Shown one piece after another: positions 7,951-14,779 of a stretch of 24,750 nt of DNA. The stretch is from Aquirhabdus sp. (GTDB lineage: Bacteria > Pseudomonadota > Gammaproteobacteria > Pseudomonadales > Moraxellaceae), in NCBI GenBank assembly GCA_030150135.1, contig JASLGO010000070.1:1-24750 (forward strand). The letters run 5' to 3'. The translations under genes and the position numbers were made by a program. How positions within the stretch are numbered: position 1 is the first letter of the stretch; each line of letters opens with the position of its first letter. The notes under the pieces are model-generated. The model was not told the DNA's origin. It searched no databases and was given only the letters and a program-made list of their open reading frames with translations.

Positions 7951-8721
7951 TTAGGATGTTATTGTGGTTACGTCATGTACCCATAATGCACTTGAACCAA
8001 CGAGATATGTATGATTTTCTTGAATCTCTATATTAAAAACAGACCATTTAAATGTTTCAACTGTACCGTTTATATTCATCAACACATCAGGTACTACTTC
8101 AAATATTCTAAAATCAGGGCGATCTTCGTCACCACAACCAATTCCTCGCCCAAGTCGGTTAACGAATGTATAGCCATTACTTCGTGTAACTCCACTATTA
8201 ATAGCCACATAGGCATAATCAGTACAGTCTACTGGTGTATTTGAATAAGAAATAATAGATGTCCCTGACTTAAAATCTACAAACTTCTCTGGCGTATTTC
8301 CTCCGCTCCAACCATAACCATAAGCTATACCTGCAACTGTTGTTTGATATAGATTATCCATACTATAAACCACATTACTTCCACCCTTTGCAAGTAAAGC
8401 AGTTTCTCCTCCCTTAAGCTCTCTGGCTGCAATCCATCCATGATCAACTATCCAAATAGGATAATCTGCCGTTAAAAACTCATGACTGATTACAATTTGC
8501 TCTTTACCATCCACGATTATTGTTGAGGCATAGCAAATTTCGTATATTTCTTTATTCCCAAAATTCATTGTTTTAATAACTGGTCGATATGATACACCTC
8601 CAACACCACTTTCCGCTTTAGACAACACCAAATCCCCAACTTTAATCTGCTCAATCGGCACTAAACCTTTATCCGTATGAACCAATGTTCCAGCCACAAA
8701 TCCTGATTCTTTTTGAGTCAT
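7951..8721 (-). CDS. Stand-alone Hint-domain protein with degenerate catalytic residues
   Basis: A 256-residue protein that is almost entirely one Hint (hedgehog/intein) domain of the type found before toxins in polymorphic toxin proteins. Block A is GFVAGTLVHTDKGLVPIEQI (7-26), then VGDLVLS; block B is LTADYPIWIVDHGWIAARELK (split 83-103); the C-terminal blocks are VFNIEIQENHTYLVG (228-242) and ALWVHD (245-250). Family knowledge expects Cys or Ser at the first position, His in TxxH and a terminal His-Asn. Here they are Gly7, Tyr87 (TADY) and His249-Asp250, so splicing or autoprocessing is not expected. An insertion of about 90 residues (115-205) is unassigned. There is no signal peptide, and nothing beyond six residues after the last block, so no toxin. 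It begins 33 bases after gspK in the same direction. AAGGA lies almost on top of the ATG, an unusually close Shine-Dalgarno. Function unknown. Confidence 0.85.
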   Translation of the reverse strand: MTQKESGFVAGTLVHTDKGLVPIEQIKVGDLVLSKAESGVGGVSYRPVIKTMNFGNKEIYEICYASTIIVDGKEQIVISHEFLTADYPIWIVDHGWIAARELKGGETALLAKGGSNVVYSMDNLYQTTVAGIAYGYGWSGGNTPEKFVDFKSGTSIISYSNTPVDCTDYAYVAINSGVTRSNGYTFVNRLGRGIGCGDEDRPDFRIFEVVPDVLMNINGTVETFKWSVFNIEIQENHTYLVGSSALWVHDVTTITS

Positions 8722-8754
8722 ATCCTTGATCTCTATTTTATTGATTCAACACAA

Positions 8755-9744
8755 CTAAGACGCTGCCACAGGCACTACAACTTGAAACGGCGTTAAACTC
8801 CGCCGCCACACATAAACCTTCTGTCCAGTCCGATAAATATCACTGGTCAAAAAACGATCCCGTCCGCTCAGATTGACATCAATCTGCGCTTGAAAATAGC
8901 TACTTTTGACATCAAGCAGTGTCGTCAGCTTAGACTGACTATCCGCAGGAACTTGGGAAAACGTAGAGTTCTGCCACAGCGCAGAAACTTGAGTGATACC
9001 ATTTGCATTGGCATTACGTTCGATAATCCATGCATTCACTGAAGCAGGCGTCAAACTATCATCTAGCGCAACCAAAACAGGTGCAGCAGCGGTATTGATA
9101 TTGATCGGTGCAAACTGCGGCAAAGCAGAAACATAAGGTGCAAGAAGTTGATAACTTTTTTCATCAAAACCACGCACCTTACGCAGCTCCTCAATCTGCT
9201 GAAATGGACGATTAGCAGCTTGATAAGGCGGTGTTTGACCGAGATAAAAACTATTTTTAGCTCCATCACTATCGACTGGTGATGCTTCTGCAGGCGTCTG
9301 CCAATCTAGAACCGCGCTGGCCAATGTCGGCTGCAAACCTACTCGCGTCAGTAAACGCTTAAAATAAGCTAATGCAACCGCATCTGTTTGACCATTATGG
9401 TACAAATTATTGAGATTAAACTTGCCTGATTGATCAACCAGCTTTCCTGTAATCGAACCATCTTCAACTGGGTACGGTGGAATTGGTTTTGCCCAAATAC
9501 TTTGAGCACTATCAACATTGGCATTATCTTGTGCAGAAGCGATGAGCAATGCACCAAACAAATTCTCACCTGCTAGTGCATACTGTAGCGATTGATCTTG
9601 GCGCAAAAGGACACTCGTCTCACGCATCATACGATCTTGGCGTGTTAATAATCCTACTGCCAATATCGTCGCAGTCACAACCATTAATAAAATCGTAAGT
9701 AACGCAACGCCTTGTTGATGTCGTAGCATATGTGGATGATCCAT
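8755..9744 (-). CDS. gspK: Type II secretion minor pseudopilin GspK
   Basis: Large minor pseudopilin that caps the tip of the type II secretion pseudopilus with GspI and GspJ, anchored in the inner membrane before assembly. The prepilin peptidase site is Gly12-Val13 (QQGVALLTILLM), followed by a hydrophobic helix to about residue 33. Thr17 stands at the +5 position where other pseudopilins have Glu, which is normal for GspK. A long periplasmic domain follows, with the GspK-typical SGKFNLNNL (106-114), the helix-hairpin-helix-like stretch from about 182, and APININTAAAPVL. Length 329 fits the family (about 300-330). The start at 9744 has a strong Shine-Dalgarno (GGAGG) that overlaps the end of gspJ, whose stop is only 3 bases upstream. 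A second ATG (codon 6) is possible. Confidence 0.95.
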   Translation of the reverse strand: MDHPHMLRHQQGVALLTILLMVVTATILAVGLLTRQDRMMRETSVLLRQDQSLQYALAGENLFGALLIASAQDNANVDSAQSIWAKPIPPYPVEDGSITGKLVDQSGKFNLNNLYHNGQTDAVALAYFKRLLTRVGLQPTLASAVLDWQTPAEASPVDSDGAKNSFYLGQTPPYQAANRPFQQIEELRKVRGFDEKSYQLLAPYVSALPQFAPININTAAAPVLVALDDSLTPASVNAWIIERNANANGITQVSALWQNSTFSQVPADSQSKLTTLLDVKSSYFQAQIDVNLSGRDRFLTSDIYRTGQKVYVWRRSLTPFQVVVPVAAS

Positions 9745-9747
9745 TGC

Positions 9748-10554
9748 CTATCCTCCATTGCTCGCGACGTTATTCGCTGTATTGCTCGTTGCGCTGTTTG
9801 GCGTGTTTGTCGTCGTACTTCCAGTCGCAGCGGTACTTGCCCCACCCACCACAGAATTTGCTCCAGAACTCGCTCCTGAGCCTGTTTGTGCAGTCGTCGG
9901 GATATTTGAGACCAAAGCAAATAACCAGCGTAGCGGTTGACCGTTTGCTGTCAGTGTAATTTGTACTGCTGTTGGTAAATTCACATCGCCGGGGGCTGTT
10001 TGATTTGCAGTATCTGAATTTGTGGTATTGGTTGTATCAATCGGCCAAACAGGACTGTTGTTTGTACTTGATAATGCACTCACCGACCAATTTGTCACAT
10101 GATTTAATAAAACAGTTTTACTTGGAACGGCATTGCCATCTTGGTCAACCTGAGCAACGGCGTATCGAACCAATTGTTCTTGCTCGACGGTGTAATACAC
10201 CCGTTGCATCGGCGAAACACCTTGCTGGAGTGGATCAATCACACCAGTACGAGTCAGGTGAAATATATTATTTTGCAAAAGAAATGCGGGTTCTGTGGAT
10301 GCGCCGATCGTAGCTGGACGTGAAGTCGCTTGTACAAAATCTCGAGACAACTGTTCGTAAGCTTCTTGAATTGCGGCAACCTGTTCCGCTTTCACCGTCG
10401 CACGTTCGCGTACTTTAATCAGATTATTAAAAACCTGCCATCCCGACAAAGTCAGCACAGCAAATATAGCCATCGCCACAACCAACTCAATCAGCGTAAA
10501 GCCTTGATCTTTAATTGAACTCGCCATCCTTGTGGTCATATGAGCACTCATCAT
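9748..10554 (-). CDS. gspJ: Type II secretion minor pseudopilin GspJ
   Basis: Minor pseudopilin that binds GspI and GspK at the pseudopilus tip. The prepilin peptidase site is Gly18-Phe19 with Glu23 at +5 (DQGFTLIELVVAMAIF), then a hydrophobic helix. The periplasmic part contains a typical GspJ pattern (LSRDFVQA, TEPAFLLQ, VYYTVEQEQLVRY). The start at 10554 was chosen because it lies one base after the gspI stop; a longer reading from 10602 would run 49 bases into gspI and add an unsupported leader. This gives 268 residues. The last 49 (220-268) are low-complexity Thr/Ser/Asn/Gly/Ala, not typical of GspJ and probably disordered. Part of the tightly spaced gspHIJK set. The Shine-Dalgarno is weak, so translational coupling with gspI is likely. 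Confidence 0.95.
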   Translation of the reverse strand: MMSAHMTTRMASSIKDQGFTLIELVVAMAIFAVLTLSGWQVFNNLIKVRERATVKAEQVAAIQEAYEQLSRDFVQATSRPATIGASTEPAFLLQNNIFHLTRTGVIDPLQQGVSPMQRVYYTVEQEQLVRYAVAQVDQDGNAVPSKTVLLNHVTNWSVSALSSTNNSPVWPIDTTNTTNSDTANQTAPGDVNLPTAVQITLTANGQPLRWLFALVSNIPTTAQTGSGASSGANSVVGGASTAATGSTTTNTPNSATSNTANNVASNGG

Positions 10555-10555
10555 G

Positions 10556-10954
10556 TTATGCCGCTGGACGATGAATAAATACGACAAGCGTAGTAACCGC
10601 ATCCCCAGGTTTATCTGTCTCTGGGATAATCGGTGAAACAGTTATTTCAACACGCCTTACATTTGCCGTTTGTGCAATCGGAAAAGCTTGTGTTGCAATC
10701 TGCCAATGTCGCCCTTGCTCCTCAACATTGTGTTCTGCACTACCATCAAGCCATGCTTGGGTTAGAGTCATATTAGCGGCTTCATTCATCGCGACAAAAT
10801 GCGCTAAGGTGCGAGTCTCTAAGCCCTCAACTGCATTGACATAGCTCATTCCAGCGCGCATCAAAGCCACAGCCGCCACCGCAAAAATTGCCAATGCAAC
10901 CATCACTTCAATGAGCGTAAAACCCGATTGGCGCATAGTGTTTTTAAAACTCAT
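10556..10954 (-). CDS. gspI: Type II secretion minor pseudopilin GspI
   Basis: Minor pseudopilin of 132 residues, the usual size; in known systems GspI nucleates the tip complex with GspJ and GspK. Prepilin peptidase cleavage is expected at Gly11-Phe12 (RQSGFTLIEVMVALAIF), with Glu16 at +5 and a hydrophobic helix to about residue 32. Two landmarks of the family follow: LAHFVAMNEA and a WLDGSAEH stretch. The ATG overlaps the gspH stop by four bases (ATGA) and is preceded by a strong Shine-Dalgarno (GAGGG, spacing about 6) located inside gspH. Its own stop is one base before the gspJ start. Confidence 0.95.
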   Translation of the reverse strand: MSFKNTMRQSGFTLIEVMVALAIFAVAAVALMRAGMSYVNAVEGLETRTLAHFVAMNEAANMTLTQAWLDGSAEHNVEEQGRHWQIATQAFPIAQTANVRRVEITVSPIIPETDKPGDAVTTLVVFIHRPAA

Positions 10955-11670
10955 TGCTGACCCTCGGAACTCGATGTGCCCGTCTCGTCTTTTTTGACAC
11001 TACCTAAAGCCGTAACTTCGACTGCATCACCGACATTTTGACCTTCTTGCACTAACTGCAATCGTGCTGCCGTTGCTTCGCCATTACCAAACCAGATCAA
11101 CTTTGGACTCAACTGGCCTGAGGTAATATCGTTCAGATGCTCGCTAGGCTTTTGATTATTGTCTTGCAGTGGCGTTACGCTGAGCTCAACGCCTGAAGGC
11201 AAAGCATGAACTTTAAAATCAACTGAGGGTTTCCATCGTTTATCTTTATCGGTTGCCGTTGGATCGTATTCAACAACAACGTAACGGGCTGGATTTGTAG
11301 CGGTTTGATCTAAAAAAATTAATCCTAGCATTCGCCCTTGATCTTGCGACTCCAAACGAATCTCTGCAATCGAATCCATCAATTCTTCACGCTCTTGCAA
11401 GACTCGCCGAGTATCTGAACCGCCGATAGATAAGCCAATCATTGCCGCAAAAATGCCCGCGATTAAAACAACCAGCATGACCTCAATCAGCGTAAATCCA
11501 GATTGAGTCACTTGCTTAGAATGAGATTGAGCAGATACATGCCGAGATGATGGAGTCATATCCAATCTAAAATACTGATGCCAATCAAGACTCAAATCAC
11601 TCAAAAAAGAAAGCTTAGATAAAGAAAGCTTAGGCAAAGAAAATTTGAGCATTGATTGGATTTCAGACAT
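10951..11670 (-). CDS. gspH: Type II secretion minor pseudopilin GspH with extended N-terminus
   Basis: Minor pseudopilin thought to link the tip complex to the GspG fibre. The prepilin peptidase motif is at Gly58-Phe59 with Glu63 at +5 (TQSGFTLIEVMLVVLIAG), followed by the hydrophobic helix and a beta-rich periplasmic domain ending in a Lys/Thr/Ser/Glu-rich tail. The leader of about 58 residues is far longer than usual (about 6-25) and contains a five-residue repeat (LPKLS, LSKLS) encoded by 15-base tandem repeats. The ATG at 11670 overlaps the tetR stop (TGATG), which argues for translational coupling; a TTG one codon earlier (11673) is less likely. An internal ATG at 11559 (codon 38) would give a 21-residue leader and may be the true start, but neither has a good Shine-Dalgarno. 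The gspI start overlaps its stop. Confidence 0.9.
   Translation of the reverse strand: MSEIQSMLKFSLPKLSLSKLSFLSDLSLDWHQYFRLDMTPSSRHVSAQSHSKQVTQSGFTLIEVMLVVLIAGIFAAMIGLSIGGSDTRRVLQEREELMDSIAEIRLESQDQGRMLGLIFLDQTATNPARYVVVEYDPTATDKDKRWKPSVDFKVHALPSGVELSVTPLQDNNQKPSEHLNDITSGQLSPKLIWFGNGEATAARLQLVQEGQNVGDAVEVTALGSVKKDETGTSSSEGQQ
11606..11650. repeat. 15-bp tandem repeat, three units, in the gspH leader
   Basis: Three consecutive 15-base units lie at 11606-11620, 11621-11635 and 11636-11650, starting AAAGAAAGCTTAG. Units 1 and 2 differ at the last two bases; unit 3 differs from unit 2 at four positions. The unit length is a multiple of three, so the repeat stays in frame and encodes a Leu-Ser-Lys-Leu-Ser style pentapeptide on the minus strand. 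It is a likely site of copy-number change if the upstream gspH start is really used. Confidence 0.85.
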
Positions 11671-12290
11671 CAAGTCGGTGATTTTGGAAATGGTAATGTG
11701 ATCATTTGATCGATCAATACTTGTTTTAAACCCTCACGCTCACCCAAGTAGCGCTGATAAAAACTAGAATTCAAAATTGCAGAACCACCTTGGGCAATTG
11801 CCCAAATTGCCGCCAAATAATCACGCGTCGTCAAATGACTGTGAATACTATCAAGGTAGGCATTCGTTAACGGAACAATACGACGTAGACGCTGCTTGCG
11901 AATACGATAGAGATCAGCAAATAATGCAGTTAAACCCACACCGCCTGCCGCCAAACGTTCCTCTAGCTGATGCAATAACGCAGTACGCTGTGGATGATTC
12001 AAAAGATGCTTCATATATGTCTCGAGCAACTCCTGAAACACACCTGTGGAATCGAGAATCAAGTCCAACAGCGCTTGCTCATGGCGAATAATCAAATGCA
12101 AATACAATTCATCTTTACTTTGAAAGTGCTTATACAACGTGCCTTTCGCCAGATCCAAATGCAGCGCCAGTGTATCCAGCGTCATTCCACCTTCACCAGA
12201 ATCTAGTAAAAGCTGTTCCGCCATATCAAAAATCTGCGATTCCCGCGCTCGAAACTGTGCATGGCGATCTACTTGACGATCTGTACTCAT
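11670..12290 (-). CDS. TetR/AcrR-family transcriptional regulator
   Basis: One-component repressor-type regulator of 206 residues. The N-terminal TetR DNA-binding domain spans about 15-62, with the helix-turn-helix and signature TLDTLALHLDLAKGTLYKHF (split 37-56). The C-terminal ligand/dimerisation domain is variable and its ligand cannot be deduced. The gene lies between tatD and gspH; its stop overlaps the gspH start, so it is probably part of the operon and might control it. A Shine-Dalgarno AGGA lies about 9 bases before the ATG. Just upstream (12304-12321) is a 9-base tandem repeat, TTTAGTCAG TTTAGTGAG, which could be an operator; this is speculative because TetR proteins usually bind inverted repeats. 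Confidence 0.92.
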   Translation of the reverse strand: MSTDRQVDRHAQFRARESQIFDMAEQLLLDSGEGGMTLDTLALHLDLAKGTLYKHFQSKDELYLHLIIRHEQALLDLILDSTGVFQELLETYMKHLLNHPQRTALLHQLEERLAAGGVGLTALFADLYRIRKQRLRRIVPLTNAYLDSIHSHLTTRDYLAAIWAIAQGGSAILNSSFYQRYLGEREGLKQVLIDQMITLPFPKSPT

Positions 12291-12342
12291 CCAATCAATC
12301 CTATTTAGTCAGTTTAGTGAGACCATTCGCACCAATGACTGC

Positions 12343-13125
12343 TTAATTTAACTTCGCATCATTCAACATACGATCAAAATTTGCCGAAGTCACTTCTGCC
12401 AAACGTTCAATCGAAATCTGGTGTACATCAGCAAGCACACGTGCCACATGAGGCAAATACAACGGTTCATTGGACTTACCACGATACGGCATCGGTGCAA
12501 GATAAGGACTATCCGTTTCAATCAATAAACGATCCAATGGCACTTTTGCTGCGACATCGCGTAAATCTTGAGCATTCTTAAAACTAATAATACCTGAGAA
12601 AGATACATAATAACCTAAAGCCAACGCACCTTCCGCTGTCGCTAGATCTTCAGTAAAACAATGCAATACACCATGTTGTGCGTGTTGCTCACGCAATACC
12701 GCCAATGTATCCGCTCGTGCTGCACGAGTATGAACAATCACGGGTTTTCCCGCTTGCTTCCCAGCTGCAATATGTCTCGCAAATGACTCACGCTGAACGT
12801 CAGCATTGTCAGTGCTATAGTGATAATCAAGTCCAGTCTCACCAATTGCCCATACTTTAGGATGCGCAGCAAGATTCACCAACGTCTCAACCGTCGCAAG
12901 ATTAAGCATTTCCGCAGACTCGCACGGATGTGCGCCGACACTAAACCCCACATCATCATGACGCTCTGCAATATCTTGCAGCACGCTATAATCATCCAAA
13001 TCAACTGAAACCGCTAAAAAACGCGATACTCCAGCAGCACGAGCCGCATCTAAAGCGCGATCTAGTGAGCCATCATAAGCAGTCAGATCCAATCGATTTA
13101 AATGACAGTGCGAATCTATAAACAC
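12343..13125 (-). CDS. tatD: TatD-family metal-dependent deoxyribonuclease
   Basis: Amidohydrolase-fold TIM-barrel nuclease of 260 residues (family usually 255-270), cytoplasmic, reported in E. coli to be a 3'-5' DNA/RNA exonuclease. Metal ligands are visible: His6 and His8 (DSHCHL), Glu96 (IGETGLDYHY), His132 (VIVHTR), His155 (LHCF) and Asp205 (ETDSPYLAP). The start is GTG at 13125, supported by an AAGGT Shine-Dalgarno about 9 bases ahead; no nearby in-frame ATG fits. It follows pilZ by about 53 bases, an arrangement common in gammaproteobacteria (pilZ-tatD). It may correspond to the paralogue called YcfH in E. coli, which has that neighbourhood. Confidence 0.95.
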   Translation of the reverse strand: MFIDSHCHLNRLDLTAYDGSLDRALDAARAAGVSRFLAVSVDLDDYSVLQDIAERHDDVGFSVGAHPCESAEMLNLATVETLVNLAAHPKVWAIGETGLDYHYSTDNADVQRESFARHIAAGKQAGKPVIVHTRAARADTLAVLREQHAQHGVLHCFTEDLATAEGALALGYYVSFSGIISFKNAQDLRDVAAKVPLDRLLIETDSPYLAPMPYRGKSNEPLYLPHVARVLADVHQISIERLAEVTSANFDRMLNDAKLN

Positions 13126-13178
13126 AACAAAATGACCTTATTATTTACTAAAAAATTCAATAAACAGTAGACCTTGAA

Positions 13179-13523
13179 TCACATGGTATAAGTCGGACGA
13201 TCAGAATTCAGAAGACCTGCAAGCAGCTTTTCAATATCATTCTTAAATCTCGTACCGTCCTCACCTAGCAACTGCAAAGCAAACCCTGCTGGACGCGAAC
13301 CTTGTGTACGATGGGTTACCCACACCACTTTACCAGTCAGTGGTGTACGCTCAGAGGACTCTGGCAAAGTCACAACGACAAACACATCCTCACCCAAAGG
13401 AAATGTGCGGTTACTCGGAACAAAAAGTGCTCCTCCACTTACAAATGGCAAATAACTACTATATAGCGTTTGTAAGTCGCGAATGGGGTAATTGATAATC
13501 CCCCCTGCACGTGTAGGCAGCAT
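13179..13523 (-). CDS. pilZ: Type IV pilus assembly protein PilZ
   Basis: Small 114-residue PilZ-domain protein of the kind required for type IV pilus biogenesis through the PilB ATPase and FimX. Conserved stretches are LYSSYLPFVSGGALFVPSN, GEDVFVVVTLPES, and GKVVWVTHR followed by GFALQL. The arginine-rich and D/NxSxxG motifs that bind c-di-GMP in other PilZ domains are absent, as in Pseudomonas PilZ itself, so it is probably not a direct c-di-GMP receptor. The ATG at 13523 is chosen because AAAGGAG lies 5 bases ahead; the GTG two codons upstream would overlap that Shine-Dalgarno. pilZ usually follows holB, but here nothing coding lies between it and the etfA terminator, so it starts the transcription unit. 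Confidence 0.93.
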   Translation of the reverse strand: MLPTRAGGIINYPIRDLQTLYSSYLPFVSGGALFVPSNRTFPLGEDVFVVVTLPESSERTPLTGKVVWVTHRTQGSRPAGFALQLLGEDGTRFKNDIEKLLAGLLNSDRPTYTM

Positions 13524-13675
13524 ATACACTCCTTTGTATTCATATTTTAAACATAGTGAAAAATAACATGATTAGTCACTTAAATGCGAACGTTTAAACT
13601 CTTTTTATTAGAAAATACAAACAACAATTCCACCATAACACACAACAAATCCACTATGTAGTGGCATAACGTCGA

Positions 13676-13708
13676 CCAATAAAAATGGGCTACCTCATGA
13701 GATAGCCC
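13676..13708 (-). terminator. Rho-independent terminator after etfA
   Basis: On the minus strand a 22-base hairpin (13687-13708) has 10-bp arms, GGGCTATCTC and GAGGTAGCCC, with one G-T pair and a 2-base formal loop. It is followed by ATTTTTATT. It lies about 45 bases beyond the etfA stop. Confidence 0.85.
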
Positions 13709-13753
13709 ACGTTTATTCAACAAAACAAACCACAATTACTTACACGTGATTAA

Positions 13754-14686
13754 TTACAGTTTGCTTGTCAATTCTGGAATAACTTGGAACAAGTCGCCAA
13801 CCAAGAAGTAATCAGCAACTGCGCCGATTGGGGCTTCTTCGTCTTTGTTGATCGCAACGATCACTTTAGAGTCTTTCATACCAGCCAAGTGCTGGATTGC
13901 ACCAGAAATACCGACTGCAACATACAAGTCAGGTGCAACGATTTTACCTGTTTGACCAACTTGCAAATCGTTTGGTACGAAGCCAGCATCAACAGCTGCA
14001 CGTGATGCACCCATTGCTGCGCCAAGCTTGTCAACCAATGGAACCAATACGGTTTCAAAGTTTTCGCCATTGCCCATACCACGACCGCCAGAAACAACGA
14101 TACGTGCTGCAGTCAATTCTGGACGTTCAGATTTTGCCAACGCTTCGCTAACGAAAGTTGATTTACCCAAATTATCAGCTTCAGCAACTGCTTCAATTGA
14201 AGCAGAGCCGCCAGTTGCAGCAACTGGATCAAAACCTGTACCGCGTACAGTGATCACTTTGATTGGATCAGAACTTTGAACAGTCGCAATCGCGTTACCT
14301 GCATAGATTGGACGCTCAAATGTATCAGCAGAGATTACTTTAGTAATATCAGAAATTTGATTCACGTCGAGTAATGCAGCAACACGTGGCATAAAGTTTT
14401 TGCCAGTTGATGTTGCAGCTGCAAGGATGTGGCTGTATGCCTTACCTACGCTCGCAACCAACAGGCTTACGTTTTCAGCCAATTGATGTGCGTAAGCAGC
14501 GTTGTCTGCCAATAATACTTTTGATACGCCTGCAACTTTTGCTGCGGCATCAGCTGCTGCTTGTGCACCTTGACCAGCAACCAATACGTGCACATCGCCA
14601 CCAATGGCTTGTGCAGCTGCAACAACGTTAAGTGTTGCTGATTTTAAGCTGACATTATCGTGTTCAGCGTAAACCAAAATAGCCAT
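13754..14686 (-). CDS. etfA: Electron transfer flavoprotein alpha subunit (EtfA/FixB)
   Basis: FAD-binding subunit of the heterodimeric electron transfer flavoprotein, which carries electrons from acyl-CoA and other dehydrogenases to ETF-ubiquinone oxidoreductase. Length 310 matches the family. The N-terminal part is the typical Rossmann-like region with LAAATSTGKNFMPRVAA (88-104); the C-terminal FAD domain shows VVSGGRGMG (197-205), GFVPNDLQVGQTGKIVAPDLY (split 235-255), GISGAIQHLAGM (259-270) and NKDEEAPI. The ATG has an AAAGGAG Shine-Dalgarno about 7 bases ahead. It follows etfB after 93 bases containing two small hairpins and ends at a clear terminator, so etfB-etfA is a two-gene operon. 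Confidence 0.98.
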   Translation of the reverse strand: MAILVYAEHDNVSLKSATLNVVAAAQAIGGDVHVLVAGQGAQAAADAAAKVAGVSKVLLADNAAYAHQLAENVSLLVASVGKAYSHILAAATSTGKNFMPRVAALLDVNQISDITKVISADTFERPIYAGNAIATVQSSDPIKVITVRGTGFDPVAATGGSASIEAVAEADNLGKSTFVSEALAKSERPELTAARIVVSGGRGMGNGENFETVLVPLVDKLGAAMGASRAAVDAGFVPNDLQVGQTGKIVAPDLYVAVGISGAIQHLAGMKDSKVIVAINKDEEAPIGAVADYFLVGDLFQVIPELTSKL

Positions 14687-14700
14687 GTTAGAACTCCTTT

Positions 14701-14778
14701 AAAACGGAATACGTTTTGTAACTTTCGTTAAAATCTAGGTATTGAGAATCGATATGTAATCAAACTTACGAAGTTTGA
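14701..14778 (-). promoter_or_regulatory. Paired small hairpins between etfB and etfA
   Basis: Two perfect inverted repeats lie in the 93-base gap. One (14760-14778) has 8-bp arms TCAAACTT and AAGTTTGA around ACG, directly after the etfB stop. The other (14701-14717) has 6-bp arms AAAACG and CGTTTT around 5 bases, directly before the etfA Shine-Dalgarno (14694-14700). They could set the relative expression of the two subunits by RNA processing or translation; neither carries a terminator T-run. Confidence 0.35.
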
Positions 14779-14779
14779 A

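Noticed and set aside
7951..8721. A functional intein or an active toxin
   Set aside because: No extein sequence flanks the domain, catalytic Cys, His and Asn positions are Gly, Tyr and Asp, and no toxin domain follows.
12304..12321. TTTAGTCAG/TTTAGTGAG direct repeat as the TetR operator
   Set aside because: Directly repeated rather than inverted, and no promoter could be aligned with it; kept only as a remark in the gene entry.
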